From positions 1 to 64,000 of the forward strand of contig NZ_JAGEVF010000003.1 of NCBI RefSeq assembly GCF_017581965.1: 64,000 nucleotides of DNA. Reading direction: 5' to 3'. The position numbers were made by a program, and so were the translations under genes. The notes under the pieces were generated by a model. That model had not been told where the DNA came from. It ran no database searches and saw nothing but the letters and a program-made list of their open reading frames with translations. The DNA is from Winogradskyella pelagia. Lineage in GTDB: Bacteria > Bacteroidota > Bacteroidia > Flavobacteriales > Flavobacteriaceae. Shown here one piece after another: positions 17,064 to 25,753 of this stretch (the stretch's first letter is position 1; each line of letters opens with the position of its first letter).

Positions 17064-17852
17064 TTATTCTTCACCATGTCTTACTTCATTAAAAGGTAGA
17101 TTTTTATTCTTTCTAAAATCAAAACTACCATAAAAAAACAACCTCAATGTATGATTAAGGTTGTAAACATTTCCTGAAGCTAACTGTTGATATACCATCA
17201 TATAGCCACAGTCTACCTTCCAATGCTTACTTAGCTTGTGCTTTATACCAACTGTAAATCTATTTTGATTGAAAGTATTGAACACCACGTCTTTCCCAAA
17301 GTTTAAATGTGTTTCATTAGCTAAAATAAACTCTGTTGGTCCTCCTTGTCTAAATGGAAATCCTGCACTGACTAAAAATCTTACACGATTTACAAAGGAG
17401 TCGTTATTTAAGGATTGTCCGTCTTGCACATTATTAAAAAAACGTTGCTCAAGCCGTATTCTAAACAGGGCGTTCATCTTCTCATAACGCCTAGAAATAC
17501 TCAACTGTTGGTATATCCTATTTTCATTCTGGTAGTTATCCCAGACACCTGTAGTTGTTAACCAAAGATGTGCATACCCTCCTGCTAATCGTAGATTTGA
17601 ATTTAAATAGTACTGACCGCCAACCCTCAGGAAATAGAAATTTGGATCAGCCATAAAATTAGTACGTCTAACGTGGATATCATTTAAAATGGCCCATCGA
17701 TCGGCAATTCTGAATACATTATTGGTGGATATCCAAAACTGAGCATTTTCATTAACAACCTTTTCCGGCAATTCCTGGCTGTGTGCACTATTAATTACGG
17801 ATACTAAAGTAAATATTGTAAAAAGGAGTTTTAGTAATTTCAATTTCAACAC
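17064..17852 (-). CDS. DUF2490 outer-membrane beta-barrel protein, non-ATG start
   Basis: This protein of about 262 residues has a signal peptide ending in SAHSQ and then aromatic, alternating strands typical of a barrel (VGGQYYLNSNLRLAGGYAHLW, LRLFFYGSFDFRK). It fits DUF2490, whose members are predicted outer-membrane proteins of unknown role. There is no ATG at the front. The longest frame starts at a TTG at 17864, but that codon overlaps the -7 element at 17862-17869 and so should not be transcribed. I place the start at the GTG at 17852; the TTG at 17849 is an alternative. It heads an operon with the GDPD lipoprotein. Confidence 0.75.
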   Translation of the reverse strand: MLKLKLLKLLFTIFTLVSVINSAHSQELPEKVVNENAQFWISTNNVFRIADRWAILNDIHVRRTNFMADPNFYFLRVGGQYYLNSNLRLAGGYAHLWLTTTGVWDNYQNENRIYQQLSISRRYEKMNALFRIRLEQRFFNNVQDGQSLNNDSFVNRVRFLVSAGFPFRQGGPTEFILANETHLNFGKDVVFNTFNQNRFTVGIKHKLSKHWKVDCGYMMVYQQLASGNVYNLNHTLRLFFYGSFDFRKNKNLPFNEVRHGEE

Positions 17853-17861
17853 TTTATACTG

Positions 17862-17869
17862 CAAATTTA
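17862..17869 (-). promoter_or_regulatory. -7 element of the DUF2490 operon
   Basis: TAAATTTG on the minus strand is an exact consensus match. It overlaps the first codon of the longest reading frame, which decides for a downstream non-ATG start and a leader of only a few bases. Confidence 0.55.
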
Positions 17870-17920
17870 AAGAACTCTAAAATTCTAAAGTGATTTTATT
17901 ATGAGATTTACGCGTAAAAA

Positions 17921-17945
17921 AAAACCACCTCAAAAAGGTGGTTTT
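17921..17945 (-). terminator. Terminator of the rpsF-rpsR-rplI operon
   Basis: AAAACCACCT (17921-17930) pairs perfectly with AGGTGGTTTT (17936-17945) around a 5-nt loop. A run of T follows on the minus strand. Confidence 0.9.
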
Positions 17946-17963
17946 TTCAATATTTATAGTGTA

Positions 17964-18425
17964 TTATTTTTCAGCAATAACTTCAAAAGTTAAATCCACC
18001 GTAACAGATCGGTGTAATCTTATAGCAGCCTCATATTGGCCTAAGCGCTTAATGTTCCCACCTTGGATTGAAATAAATTTCTTGTCAATTTCATGACCCT
18101 CATTTCTCAAGGCATTTGCTAAGTCCATATTTGTAATTGAACCAAACAATTTATCACCTGCTGTTGCACCAGTACCAGCTTTTGCACCAATTTTTATATC
18201 TAGAGCTTTAAATGCCTCAGCCGTTTTGTTAGCATCATCTATAAGTGCTTTTTCTTTATGTGCTCTCTGCTTTAACGTTTCAGCCAATACCTTTTTTGCA
18301 GAAGGTGTTGCTAAAATTGCATGCCCATGAGGAATTAAATAATTTCTACCATAACCGTTCTTAACTGTTACAATATCGTCTTTAAATCCTAAATCCTCAA
18401 CGTCTTGTTTTAATATAAGTTCCAT
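17964..18425 (-). CDS. rplI: 50S ribosomal protein L9
   Basis: This 153-residue protein binds 23S rRNA near the base of the L1 stalk. The N-terminal domain signature is present (MELILKQDVEDLGFKDDIVTVKNGYGRNYLIP), followed by the long connecting helix and the C-terminal domain with the GSIT motif. It is the last gene of the rpsF-rpsR-rplI operon and is followed by a strong terminator. Confidence 0.97.
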   Translation of the reverse strand: MELILKQDVEDLGFKDDIVTVKNGYGRNYLIPHGHAILATPSAKKVLAETLKQRAHKEKALIDDANKTAEAFKALDIKIGAKAGTGATAGDKLFGSITNMDLANALRNEGHEIDKKFISIQGGNIKRLGQYEAAIRLHRSVTVDLTFEVIAEK

Positions 18426-18437
18426 TGTTATGATATT

Positions 18438-18734
18438 TTATTTTAATAAATCTGCAACATATGGCATTAAAGCTAAATGTCTAGCTCTTTTTACTGCCAC
18501 AGATACTTTCCTTTGGTACTTTAAAGAAGTACCTGTTAAACGTCTTGGCAATAGCTTACCTTGTTCGTTAACAAATTTCAATAAAAAGTCTGGGTCTTTA
18601 TAATCTACGTATTTAATACCCGACTTTTTAAAGCGACAATACTTTTTCGCTTTAGTTGTTTCTATGTTAAGCGGAGTTAAATATCTAATCTCTCCGTCTT
18701 TCTTACCTTTTGCTTGTTGTTCTATTGATGACAT
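18438..18734 (-). CDS. rpsR: 30S ribosomal protein S18
   Basis: This 98-residue small-subunit protein pairs with S6 on 16S rRNA. It shows the core block [19 protein letters not shown] and the rRNA-binding C terminus [29 protein letters not shown]. An N-terminal extension of about 25 residues is typical of Bacteroidota. It lies 2 bp after rpsF and 12 bp before rplI, so the three are co-transcribed. Confidence 0.97.
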   Translation of the reverse strand: MSSIEQQAKGKKDGEIRYLTPLNIETTKAKKYCRFKKSGIKYVDYKDPDFLLKFVNEQGKLLPRRLTGTSLKYQRKVSVAVKRARHLALMPYVADLLK

Positions 18735-18736
18735 AA

Positions 18737-19087
18737 TTACGCTTTTGCTTTTGCTTTAACTTTTAGTTTTTCTCGTCTTCGCTCAGCCCAAGCAATTGCA
18801 TGCTTGTCTAATTTCACGGTTAAGTAACGCATAAAACGCTCATCACGCCTAAATTCTAACTCTAAAGGCTCAATGACCTCACCAGCTACTTGGTACTCAA
18901 ATAAGTGATAAAATCCACTTTTTTTGTTCTGGATTGGATAGGCTAATTTTTTTAGTCCCCAATCTTCTTTGGCAATCATCTTAGCTCCTTTAGAAACGAG
19001 TAGATCCTCGTATTTCTTAACTGTCTCCTTTATCTGGTCGTCAGATAAAACGGGATTTAAGATGAAAACAGTTTCATAATGATTCAT
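18737..19087 (-). CDS. rpsF: 30S ribosomal protein S6
   Basis: This 116-residue ribosomal protein is recognised by the N-terminal strand [17 protein letters not shown], the [20 protein letters not shown] block and [16 protein letters not shown]. It has the usual lysine- and alanine-rich C-terminal tail. It is the first gene of the rpsF-rpsR-rplI operon and has a good promoter 34 bp upstream. Confidence 0.97.
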   Translation of the reverse strand: MNHYETVFILNPVLSDDQIKETVKKYEDLLVSKGAKMIAKEDWGLKKLAYPIQNKKSGFYHLFEYQVAGEVIEPLELEFRRDERFMRYLTVKLDKHAIAWAERRREKLKVKAKAKA

Positions 19088-19120
19088 AATTAATCTATTT
19101 GTTTAATGTTAAAACGGCTG

Positions 19121-19151
19121 CAAAAATACGTATTAATTCTAATTCTAACAA
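19121..19151 (-). promoter_or_regulatory. Promoter of rpsF-rpsR-rplI
   Basis: On the minus strand TTG (19149-19151) and TATTTTTG (19121-19128) are 20 bp apart. The predicted leader is about 30 nt, too short for a large autoregulatory RNA structure. Confidence 0.65.
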
Positions 19152-19288
19152 CGTTTTAACCCTCAAAGTTTTATACAGGTTATACACCAAAGTTTTTGTT
19201 AAATTTTACACTTTGTCGGTAAAATTTGTTTTTTAACCGAAAATATTGTACTATTGTCGATATCTTAACCTAATAAATAAGTAATGTT

Positions 19289-19984
19289 ATGACTTTAAAC
19301 TGTGTAGTTGTTGATGATTCTGCGATTCAGCGCCTCTCCATAGTTAAGTTAATTGAGAATCACTCCTCACTTAATTTAATTGCAGAGTACAGCAGTGCAT
19401 TAGAGACTAAAAACGGTCTTAATACACATAAGGTAGATCTTATCTTTCTAGATATAGAAATGCCTGTATTAAACGGTTTTGAGCTACTTGATGTCCTCAA
19501 CAACAAACCCCAAATCATTTTTGTTACAGGTAAAACCGAATATGCTTTTAAAGCATTTAATTACGATGCTACCGACTATCTCCAAAAACCCATCACTAAA
19601 GAACGTTTTAATACTGCTGTAGAAAAAGCTATTGAACAGCATAAATTAAAATTAGACTTTAATGAGACTGATGGCGAACATATCTTTGTTAAGAGTAACC
19701 TTAAAAAACGTAAGGTTTATATCAAGGATATTAAGTGGATCGAGGCACTTGGCGATTACGTCAAAGTTGTAACAGAAGAAAACAGCCTAGTTGTGTTATC
19801 TACAATGAAGGCCTTTGAAAAAGAATTACCAGAAGGTAAGTTTTTGAGAATCCACAAATCTTACATTGTGAATTTAGATAAAATAGACCGTTTTAACAGT
19901 AAAAATGTTGAAGTTGGAGCCTATGAAATTCCATTGAGTCGAAATAAAAAGACCCAACTTGTAGATGCTCTAAACAATATGTAA
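19289..19984 (+). CDS. LytTR-family response regulator
   Basis: This 231-residue two-domain regulator has a receiver domain (about 1-120) with the acidic pair D9/D10, the phosphoacceptor D55 in IFLDIEMP, T80 and K100 (LQKP). A LytTR DNA-binding domain follows (about 130-228) with KSNLKKRKVYIKDIKWIEALGDYV and the FLRIHKSYIVNLDKI block. LytTR regulators usually work with a membrane histidine kinase of the LytS or HisKA_7TM type, but none is adjacent, so this is an orphan. It is flanked by rpsF and priA, both on the other strand, and ends in a terminator shared with priA. Confidence 0.92.
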   Translation: MTLNCVVVDDSAIQRLSIVKLIENHSSLNLIAEYSSALETKNGLNTHKVDLIFLDIEMPVLNGFELLDVLNNKPQIIFVTGKTEYAFKAFNYDATDYLQKPITKERFNTAVEKAIEQHKLKLDFNETDGEHIFVKSNLKKRKVYIKDIKWIEALGDYVKVVTEENSLVVLSTMKAFEKELPEGKFLRIHKSYIVNLDKIDRFNSKNVEVGAYEIPLSRNKKTQLVDALNNM

Positions 19985-20032
19985 TACAATTACATTACTA
20001 GAGGTTGAATTCTCAATAAACCAAAACATTAA

Positions 20033-20059
20033 ATCCTGTCTTTAAGACGGGATTTTTTT
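20033..20059. terminator. Terminator between the LytTR gene and priA
   Basis: ATCCTGTCTT and AAGACGGGAT form a 10-bp stem with one G-T pair, followed by a T7 run on the plus strand. It lies between convergent genes and overlaps the end of priA. Confidence 0.75.
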
Positions 20060-22526
20060 AATAATTATCTACATTTAATATCACTCTCACTGGTCTAAAA
20101 TCTTTAACGGCATTAAAACTATTATCTATTTTAGTGATGGCTTCCTTAGTCCGTTTAAGATTTTGATTAGGTGGTATCTTCAATAAAATATTTTTAATGA
20201 ACTGATTTCTAATTCTAGAAACAGGAGGAAATTCTGGCCCCAGCACATAAGCCCCAAAGACTTGTCTTAATGATTTGCAATACCACTCTGCAGCCTGGTT
20301 TACTCTATTGTAGTCTTTATGTTTTAAAGTCACCTTGATAATTCTAAATATTGGAGGATACTTGTAACTGTAACGTTCATTGAGCTGCTCCACATACATT
20401 TCTTCATAAGAGTTTGTAGAAACTTGCTGAAGTATGTTGTGATGTGGATTATAGGTCTGTATTAAAACCTTTCCTCTTATATCTGTTCTTCCTGCCCTGC
20501 CAGAAACTTGAGCCATTAGCTGATAACTTCTTTCATGCGCTCTAAAATCTGGGAAATTCAAAAGGTTGTCTGCATTCATAATCCCAACAAGCTTTACATG
20601 TCTAAAATCTAATCCTTTAGTAAGCATTTGGGTACCTACCAGTATATCAACCTCACGATTTTCGAAGCTATGAATAATTTTTTCAAAGGCGAATTTACCT
20701 CGTGTCGTATCCAAGTCCATACGTGCCACATTGCTCTTAGGAAATAATTGCTTCACCTCCTCCTCTATTTGCTCGGTACCGAAACCCTTAGTATCTAATG
20801 TAGCATTTCCGCAAGCCTCGCAACTTTTTATCATTACTGTATTATAGCCACAATAATGGCAACGCAATTGATCTCTGTATTGATGGTAGGTTAAACTAAC
20901 ATCGCAATTAGGGCACTGAGGTGAATGACCACAAGTAGTACATTCTACTATTGGCGAAAAACCTCTTCTATTCTGAAACAAAATGACCTGATGCCCTTCT
21001 TGAAGCGTTTCTGAGACTTCTTCAATAAGTCTATCGCTAAAATGGCCTTTCATATGTTTACGCTTGTACTTATCTGCTAAGTCTACTAATTCAATGTCTG
21101 GCAGCAACACATTGTTATAGCGGGTTTTTAGTTCTATTAGTCCATATTTGTTTTGTTGAGCGTTGTAATACGTCTCTATACTTGGCGTGGCAGAACCCAG
21201 TAGAGACTTTGAGTTATGAATATTAGAAAGTACAATAGCGGCATCCCTTGCATGATATCGCGGTGCAGGGTCAAATTGCTTATAGGATTGCTCATGTTCT
21301 TCGTCTACAATGACCAAGCCCAAATTAAAAAATGGCAATAATAGTGCTGAACGAGCACCTATAACAATTTTAGACGGTGTAGAAGTGTCTAAAAGATGTC
21401 GCCAAACCTCAACGCGCTCATTACTTGAATACCTTGAGTGAAATACGGCAACACGATCTCCGAAATAGGTCTGTAGGCGTTGAACCAACTGTGTGGTTAG
21501 GGCAATTTCTGGAAGCAGGTATAATACCTGTTTGTTTAAACCTAACTGTTTTTCAATAAGCTTTACATAAATTTCTGTTTTTCCAGATGACGTTACACCA
21601 TGCAGCAACACAACATCCTTTTGTTGAAATTGATGCTCAATGCCTTTAAGTGCAGTTACCTGTTCTTTGCTTAAAACAACTGATTTGTCTTGCTTTTCTT
21701 TGGGAATAACACGGTCAACCTGAAGGTGATAGTCTTCTAGAATTCCCTTATCTACTAAGGCTTTTATAATTTGAGAAGATGATTGACTCCTTTTAGAAAG
21801 CTCCGAAACACTAATCGGTTTTTTTGAAGTTGAATGCATTGTAAAATAGGTCAACAGTACCTGACGTTGCTTTGGTGCTCTGTTGAGCTCTTCTAATAAG
21901 GCTTCCAAGTTTTTTTCATCAGTATAACCTTCTGCCAGTTTAATATATCGCACCAATTTAGGTTGATACTTTTCATACAGCTCCTCTTGCAGGTTTAGAA
22001 TCCCTTTTTCTACCAAACCATGTATAACTGGCAGAACACGTTTTCGATCTAAAATAGCACTAACATCATCAATTTTAAGCGTAGATTGATGCTGAAGCGC
22101 TTCGTAAATTAGGAATTCGTCATCAGTAAAGAAATTATCATCAGGGTATTGGGTGTCCCTTTTAGTAAGTATAGTCTCGCTTTCTAGAATAAAAGCATTT
22201 GGCATTGCTGCACGCATTACCTCACCTAGACTACACATATAATACTCAGAAATCCATTGCCAGTGATGTAATTGGCTTTCCGTAACTATGGGCTCCTCAT
22301 CTAAAATCTGATGTATGGTTTTTGGCTCGTAAGCCAAAGGCTCACTCTGATGCACTTTTTGGGCTAAGGCCGTATAAATCTTATTTTTTCCAAAAGGTAC
22401 GGCAACGCGCATTCCTCTTTTTATAAAGGTTGCCTCAGCATCTGTAATATGGTAGGTAAAGGCTTTTTTAAGGGGAATGGGTAATATGACATCTAAAAAA
22501 TAAGCCACTATTTTACCCTTTGCCAA
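20058..22526 (-). CDS. priA: Primosomal protein N' (replication restart helicase)
   Basis: This 822-residue helicase restarts stalled replication forks. It has the N-terminal 3'-end-binding domain (about 1-110), a Walker A loop GVTSSGKTEIY near residue 310, the DEEH box (VIVDEEHEQSYKQ) near 407 and the two zinc-binding clusters between the helicase lobes. The zinc cysteines are in CTTCGHSPQCPNC and CHYCGYN with CEAC, about residues 528-575. GTQMLTKGLDF and VSGRAGR mark lobe 2. Its first codons overlap the end of the DUF2147 gene by 19 bp. It ends the four-gene nadC operon. Confidence 0.96.
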   Translation of the reverse strand: MAKGKIVAYFLDVILPIPLKKAFTYHITDAEATFIKRGMRVAVPFGKNKIYTALAQKVHQSEPLAYEPKTIHQILDEEPIVTESQLHHWQWISEYYMCSLGEVMRAAMPNAFILESETILTKRDTQYPDDNFFTDDEFLIYEALQHQSTLKIDDVSAILDRKRVLPVIHGLVEKGILNLQEELYEKYQPKLVRYIKLAEGYTDEKNLEALLEELNRAPKQRQVLLTYFTMHSTSKKPISVSELSKRSQSSSQIIKALVDKGILEDYHLQVDRVIPKEKQDKSVVLSKEQVTALKGIEHQFQQKDVVLLHGVTSSGKTEIYVKLIEKQLGLNKQVLYLLPEIALTTQLVQRLQTYFGDRVAVFHSRYSSNERVEVWRHLLDTSTPSKIVIGARSALLLPFFNLGLVIVDEEHEQSYKQFDPAPRYHARDAAIVLSNIHNSKSLLGSATPSIETYYNAQQNKYGLIELKTRYNNVLLPDIELVDLADKYKRKHMKGHFSDRLIEEVSETLQEGHQVILFQNRRGFSPIVECTTCGHSPQCPNCDVSLTYHQYRDQLRCHYCGYNTVMIKSCEACGNATLDTKGFGTEQIEEEVKQLFPKSNVARMDLDTTRGKFAFEKIIHSFENREVDILVGTQMLTKGLDFRHVKLVGIMNADNLLNFPDFRAHERSYQLMAQVSGRAGRTDIRGKVLIQTYNPHHNILQQVSTNSYEEMYVEQLNERYSYKYPPIFRIIKVTLKHKDYNRVNQAAEWYCKSLRQVFGAYVLGPEFPPVSRIRNQFIKNILLKIPPNQNLKRTKEAITKIDNSFNAVKDFRPVRVILNVDNY

Positions 22527-22927
22527 TATTGGGTTTTGTAGAAAAAGGCCACATAGCCCCTTACCTGAAGCGTGTTTGGATTATCTTCAATTTTAAGTCG
22601 GCATTTATAGACTTTACCGTTACTAGGGTTAAGGATGGTACCCCCTTCAAATACATCATCTTCCTTTTCTAATCCTTCAATAATTTGCATGCCTAATATA
22701 GGTTTTCCATTTTTGTCACCTTCGCATTTACTGCATACTGCTTCTTTTTTCTCTGTAAGTATCTCAACGATTTTACCGTAAATCTTACCATCCGACTCGT
22801 AAATTTGTACAATAGACTTTTCCTGGCCAGTTTCATCATCAATCGTCTTCCACTTACCAGTGATATCTTGTGCTACCAAAGTATTTACACCTAGACACAA
22901 AACAATTAAAACCTGAAATATTTTCAT
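22508..22927 (-). CDS. DUF2147 family secreted protein
   Basis: This 139-residue protein has a signal peptide ending LVAQ and then the DUF2147 beta-barrel-like domain: ITGKWKTIDDETGQ, IVQIYESDGKIYGKIVEI, a CSKC pair, GMQIIEGLEK and the closing VRGYVAFFYKTQYWQRV. The domain resembles a lipocalin-type fold and is found in many secreted bacterial proteins of unknown role. It lies 3 bp after the YihY gene and overlaps priA by 19 bp, so it is co-transcribed with both. A link in function to these neighbours is not evident. Confidence 0.85.
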   Translation of the reverse strand: MKIFQVLIVLCLGVNTLVAQDITGKWKTIDDETGQEKSIVQIYESDGKIYGKIVEILTEKKEAVCSKCEGDKNGKPILGMQIIEGLEKEDDVFEGGTILNPSNGKVYKCRLKIEDNPNTLQVRGYVAFFYKTQYWQRVK

Positions 22928-22930
22928 AAC

Positions 22931-23866
22931 CTAAATTTGATTTCTTAATTGCCTTAATGTAGCGTTTAATTCATAACCTAGTAATAGGATATTGCTATTT
23001 AACCAAAGGTAAAATAATAATATAAGTAATGCCCCTATTGAACCAAACAACTCATTATAGCGCGAAAAATTTTCTATATAAATCCCAAAAAGATAAGAGG
23101 TTAAAATAATGAGTAAGGTGGTCAATAAGGCACCTATTGAGAAGAAACGGGTTTGTCGTCCTTCCTTAGTACCAAAGTAATACAAGGTCGCAGTGGCCAA
23201 ATAAACCATAACCACAAAAAATACATATTTGGCAAAAATTATCCAACGGGTTTCAGCTACTGAATTAGCTTCGCCTGTTAAACCCACATAAATTGGACTC
23301 AGAATATAAATTTGAAAATACCCAAAAACAGCTACCGTTAAGAGCACTAAAAATGCTAAAATAAGCGATACGCCTAATGCATATAAATACTGTTGAAAAA
23401 CATTTCTTGCCAATTGTTCGTGGTAGGAATATTCAAAACCAGAGAAAACAGCGTTGACACCATTAGACATTAAAAAGATAGACAATAAGAATACTGATGA
23501 AATTAGTCCAGCACTACCTTTACCACTGATATTTTCAAAAATACTGGTCATAAAGAAATCTGAAGTTTGAGGCGGTAAGAATGAATTTAAAAATGCCAAA
23601 AAATCCTCTTGAAATCCTTCTATAGGAATATGTGGAATTATTATTATTACGAATAACAGAAATGGAAAAATCGCAGTAAAAAAATTAAAGGCAATAGCAC
23701 TAGCTCTTGTTGTAAGTGCGCCTTTTACAATACCCATGGCATAAAGCTCTAATAAGTCATAAATAGATAACCCTTCAAATCCTGGTAATTTAATTTGTTT
23801 AAAAAATCGTACTAGCCAGTTGATTACAGGTATTTTATCTAACTTATCTTCTATAGCTTTAGACAT
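22931..23866 (-). CDS. YihY/virulence factor BrkB family membrane protein
   Basis: This 311-residue inner-membrane protein has six predicted membrane helices and the YihY-family start of the core, TTRASAIAFNFFTAIFPFLLF (about residues 55-75). The family's mid-protein region (SNGVNAVFSGFEYSYHE) and the closing segment with LFGSIGALLILLFYLWLNSNILLLGYELNA are also present. The old label ribonuclease BN for this family is wrong; its function is unsettled. Its start codon abuts the stop of nadC. Confidence 0.9.
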   Translation of the reverse strand: MSKAIEDKLDKIPVINWLVRFFKQIKLPGFEGLSIYDLLELYAMGIVKGALTTRASAIAFNFFTAIFPFLLFVIIIIPHIPIEGFQEDFLAFLNSFLPPQTSDFFMTSIFENISGKGSAGLISSVFLLSIFLMSNGVNAVFSGFEYSYHEQLARNVFQQYLYALGVSLILAFLVLLTVAVFGYFQIYILSPIYVGLTGEANSVAETRWIIFAKYVFFVVMVYLATATLYYFGTKEGRQTRFFSIGALLTTLLIILTSYLFGIYIENFSRYNELFGSIGALLILLFYLWLNSNILLLGYELNATLRQLRNQI

Positions 23867-24727
23867 TTAGACTGCTTTTAAGCTAAGGTCCATATTATAA
23901 ACGGAATGTGTTAAAGCACCTGACGAAATATAATCCACACCGCATTCTGCATACTTACGGACCGTATGCTCATTTATGCCTCCCGAAGATTCCGTAAGGC
24001 ATTTATCTCCAATGAGCGCAACCGCCTTTGTGGTATCCTCGTAATTAAAATTATCTATAAGAATACGATAAACGCCACCACACTCCAAAATTTCCGCTAT
24101 TTCCTCGAGATTTCGGGCTTCAACAATAATCTTTAAGTCTCTGTTGGTTTCCTTTAAATAGACCTTAGTCTTGTTTATGGCCTTTGCCAAACCACCAGCA
24201 AAATCAATATGGTTGTCCTTAAGCATAATCATATCGTAAAGCGCAAATCTGTGATTCTCGCCACCACCAATTTTAACAGCCCATTTTTCTAAAGCCCTAA
24301 TACCAGGCGTTGTTTTTCTGGTGTCTAATATCTTTGTACCTGTCCCTTCCAGCAAATCCACAAAAGTTCTTGTTTTTGTAGCGATAGCACTCATGCGCTG
24401 CATAGCATTGAGGACAAGACGTTCTGCCTTTAAAATGGATTGCGAAGGGCCTTCTACATAAAATACGATATCTCCATGGTTTACTTCGCTACCGTCTTCA
24501 ATAAGAGTTTCTATGGTCATCTCAGCATCTACATAGGTAAACACTTGTTTTGCAAATTCCACACCTGCAATAATGCCTTTGTCTTTTACCAAAAGTTTTG
24601 CTTTACCCTTTGCAGAAGCAGGAATACATGCCAATGAGCTATGGTCGCCATCACCTACATCCTCGCGTATGGCATTAGAAATTATGATATTAATTTCGTT
24701 TTGAAATTGTTGTATGGAAATCATCAA
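23867..24727 (-). CDS. nadC: Nicotinate-nucleotide pyrophosphorylase (carboxylating)
   Basis: This 286-residue enzyme converts quinolinate and PRPP to nicotinate mononucleotide, CO2 and pyrophosphate in NAD synthesis. Key motifs are NAMQRMSAIAT, the active-site RKTTPG (about residues 139-144), the GGGENHRF block and KDNHIDFAGG, with the closing ESSGGINEHTV and GVDYISSGALTHS of the phosphate site. Length is normal. A second ATG one codon downstream is equally possible. It is the first gene of nadC-yihY-DUF2147-priA. No nadA or nadB is nearby. Confidence 0.96.
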   Translation of the reverse strand: MMISIQQFQNEINIIISNAIREDVGDGDHSSLACIPASAKGKAKLLVKDKGIIAGVEFAKQVFTYVDAEMTIETLIEDGSEVNHGDIVFYVEGPSQSILKAERLVLNAMQRMSAIATKTRTFVDLLEGTGTKILDTRKTTPGIRALEKWAVKIGGGENHRFALYDMIMLKDNHIDFAGGLAKAINKTKVYLKETNRDLKIIVEARNLEEIAEILECGGVYRILIDNFNYEDTTKAVALIGDKCLTESSGGINEHTVRKYAECGVDYISSGALTHSVYNMDLSLKAV

Positions 24728-24797
24728 ATAATATTTAATGTAAAAATAACGATTGAAAAATGATAACCGAAAATTAAAGTTTCAAAATCAAATCATA

Positions 24798-24805
24798 TAA
24801 ATTTG
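24798..24805 (+). promoter_or_regulatory. -7 element of rlmH
   Basis: TAAATTTG is a perfect match. Only 4 bp separate it from the rlmH ATG at 24810, so the transcript is predicted to be leaderless or nearly so. Confidence 0.5.
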
Positions 24806-24809
24806 AATT

Positions 24810-25283
24810 ATGACGATAAAGCTACTCACCATAGGTAAAACAGATAATAAACACCTTCAGTCACTTATTGATGATTATCAACAGCGTTTAGGGCATTATA
24901 TAAAATTTGAATTCGATGTATTACCAGATATAAAAAAGGTAAAACATCTCTCAGAAAGCCAACAAAAAGACAAAGAAGGCGAACTTATTTTATCAAGAAT
25001 CCAGAAATCTGATGTGATGATACTACTTGACGAACATGGAAAACAGATGGACTCCATCTCATTTTCAAATTATTTGCAAAAACATATGAATTCTGGTCTT
25101 AAGTCCTTGGTGTTTGTAATTGGTGGGCCTTATGGCTTTTCAGAAGCTGTTTATAAACGTACCAACGGAAAACTAGGCCTATCCAAAATGACGTTTTCGC
25201 ATCAAATGGTGCGCTTGTTCTTTATAGAACAATTATACAGAGGGTTTACTATCTTAAGAAATGAACCCTATCATCATCGATAA
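24810..25283 (+). CDS. rlmH: 23S rRNA (pseudouridine(1915)-N(3))-methyltransferase
   Basis: This 157-residue SPOUT methyltransferase modifies helix 69 of 23S rRNA in the 70S ribosome using S-adenosylmethionine. The family's landmarks are all present: LLDEHGKQMDS, the SAM-binding loop FVIGGPYGF near residues 100-108, LGLSKMTFSHQMVRLFFIEQLYR and the C-terminal LRNEPYHHR. Length is typical. The last codons form one arm of the 18-bp inverted repeat at 25238-25304. Confidence 0.97.
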   Translation: MTIKLLTIGKTDNKHLQSLIDDYQQRLGHYIKFEFDVLPDIKKVKHLSESQQKDKEGELILSRIQKSDVMILLDEHGKQMDSISFSNYLQKHMNSGLKSLVFVIGGPYGFSEAVYKRTNGKLGLSKMTFSHQMVRLFFIEQLYRGFTILRNEPYHHR

Positions 25284-25304
25284 AGAAAGATAGCAAACCC
25301 TCTG
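25238..25304 (+). terminator. Long stem-loop spanning the 3' end of rlmH
   Basis: CAGAGGGTTTACTATCTT (25238-25255), within the coding sequence, pairs with AAGATAGCAAACCCTCTG (25287-25304), just past the stop, at 17 of 18 positions. The 31-nt loop holds the stop codon. It could terminate transcription or protect the mRNA end. Confidence 0.5.
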
Positions 25305-25343
25305 GTATAAAACGTCGTAACGCTTTTGGGTAAATATTTAGTT

Positions 25344-25643
25344 TTAGTATGTTTTATAAGTTTCCTTACGTTTTTTTAGTTGGCGCGTTAAATCTGCAAT
25401 GGTCTCATTAACCGCAAGCTCATAAGTGCGTTCGTTAGATGTTGCAAAAATGCGTGGACCAGGTAGACTTAGTTCTATATTGCAAATCTTACCTGCATCA
25501 TGCTCATTATTATTATGTTTAATATAGACTTGTGCTGAAATAATAAACTCAAATTTCTCACCTAATTTATCTAATTTCACTTGAATAAATTCTGATAAAG
25601 CCTCGCTAACATCTGTGTTTACGTATTGAAAGTTTACAGTCAT
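25344..25643 (-). CDS. hpf: Ribosome hibernation-promoting factor, short HPF/YfiA type
   Basis: This 99-residue protein belongs to the HPF/YfiA family that binds the 30S decoding region when growth slows. It shows the N-terminal strand (VNFQYVNTDVSEALSEFIQ), the conserved CNIELSLPGPRIFA block and the basic C-terminal helix (LTRQLKKRKETYK). The C-terminal dimerisation domain of long HPF is absent, so this is the short form. It converges with rlmH, with 60 bp between them. Confidence 0.9.
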   Translation of the reverse strand: MTVNFQYVNTDVSEALSEFIQVKLDKLGEKFEFIISAQVYIKHNNNEHDAGKICNIELSLPGPRIFATSNERTYELAVNETIADLTRQLKKRKETYKTY

Positions 25644-25753
25644 AATTGTTCTTGTTTATATTTAATTTTACTATATCTAATATACTAGATTACTATTGAT
25701 TTCTACCTGATAATTATCATAAAAAATGCCTAATAAAATGCAGAAAGAAATAC

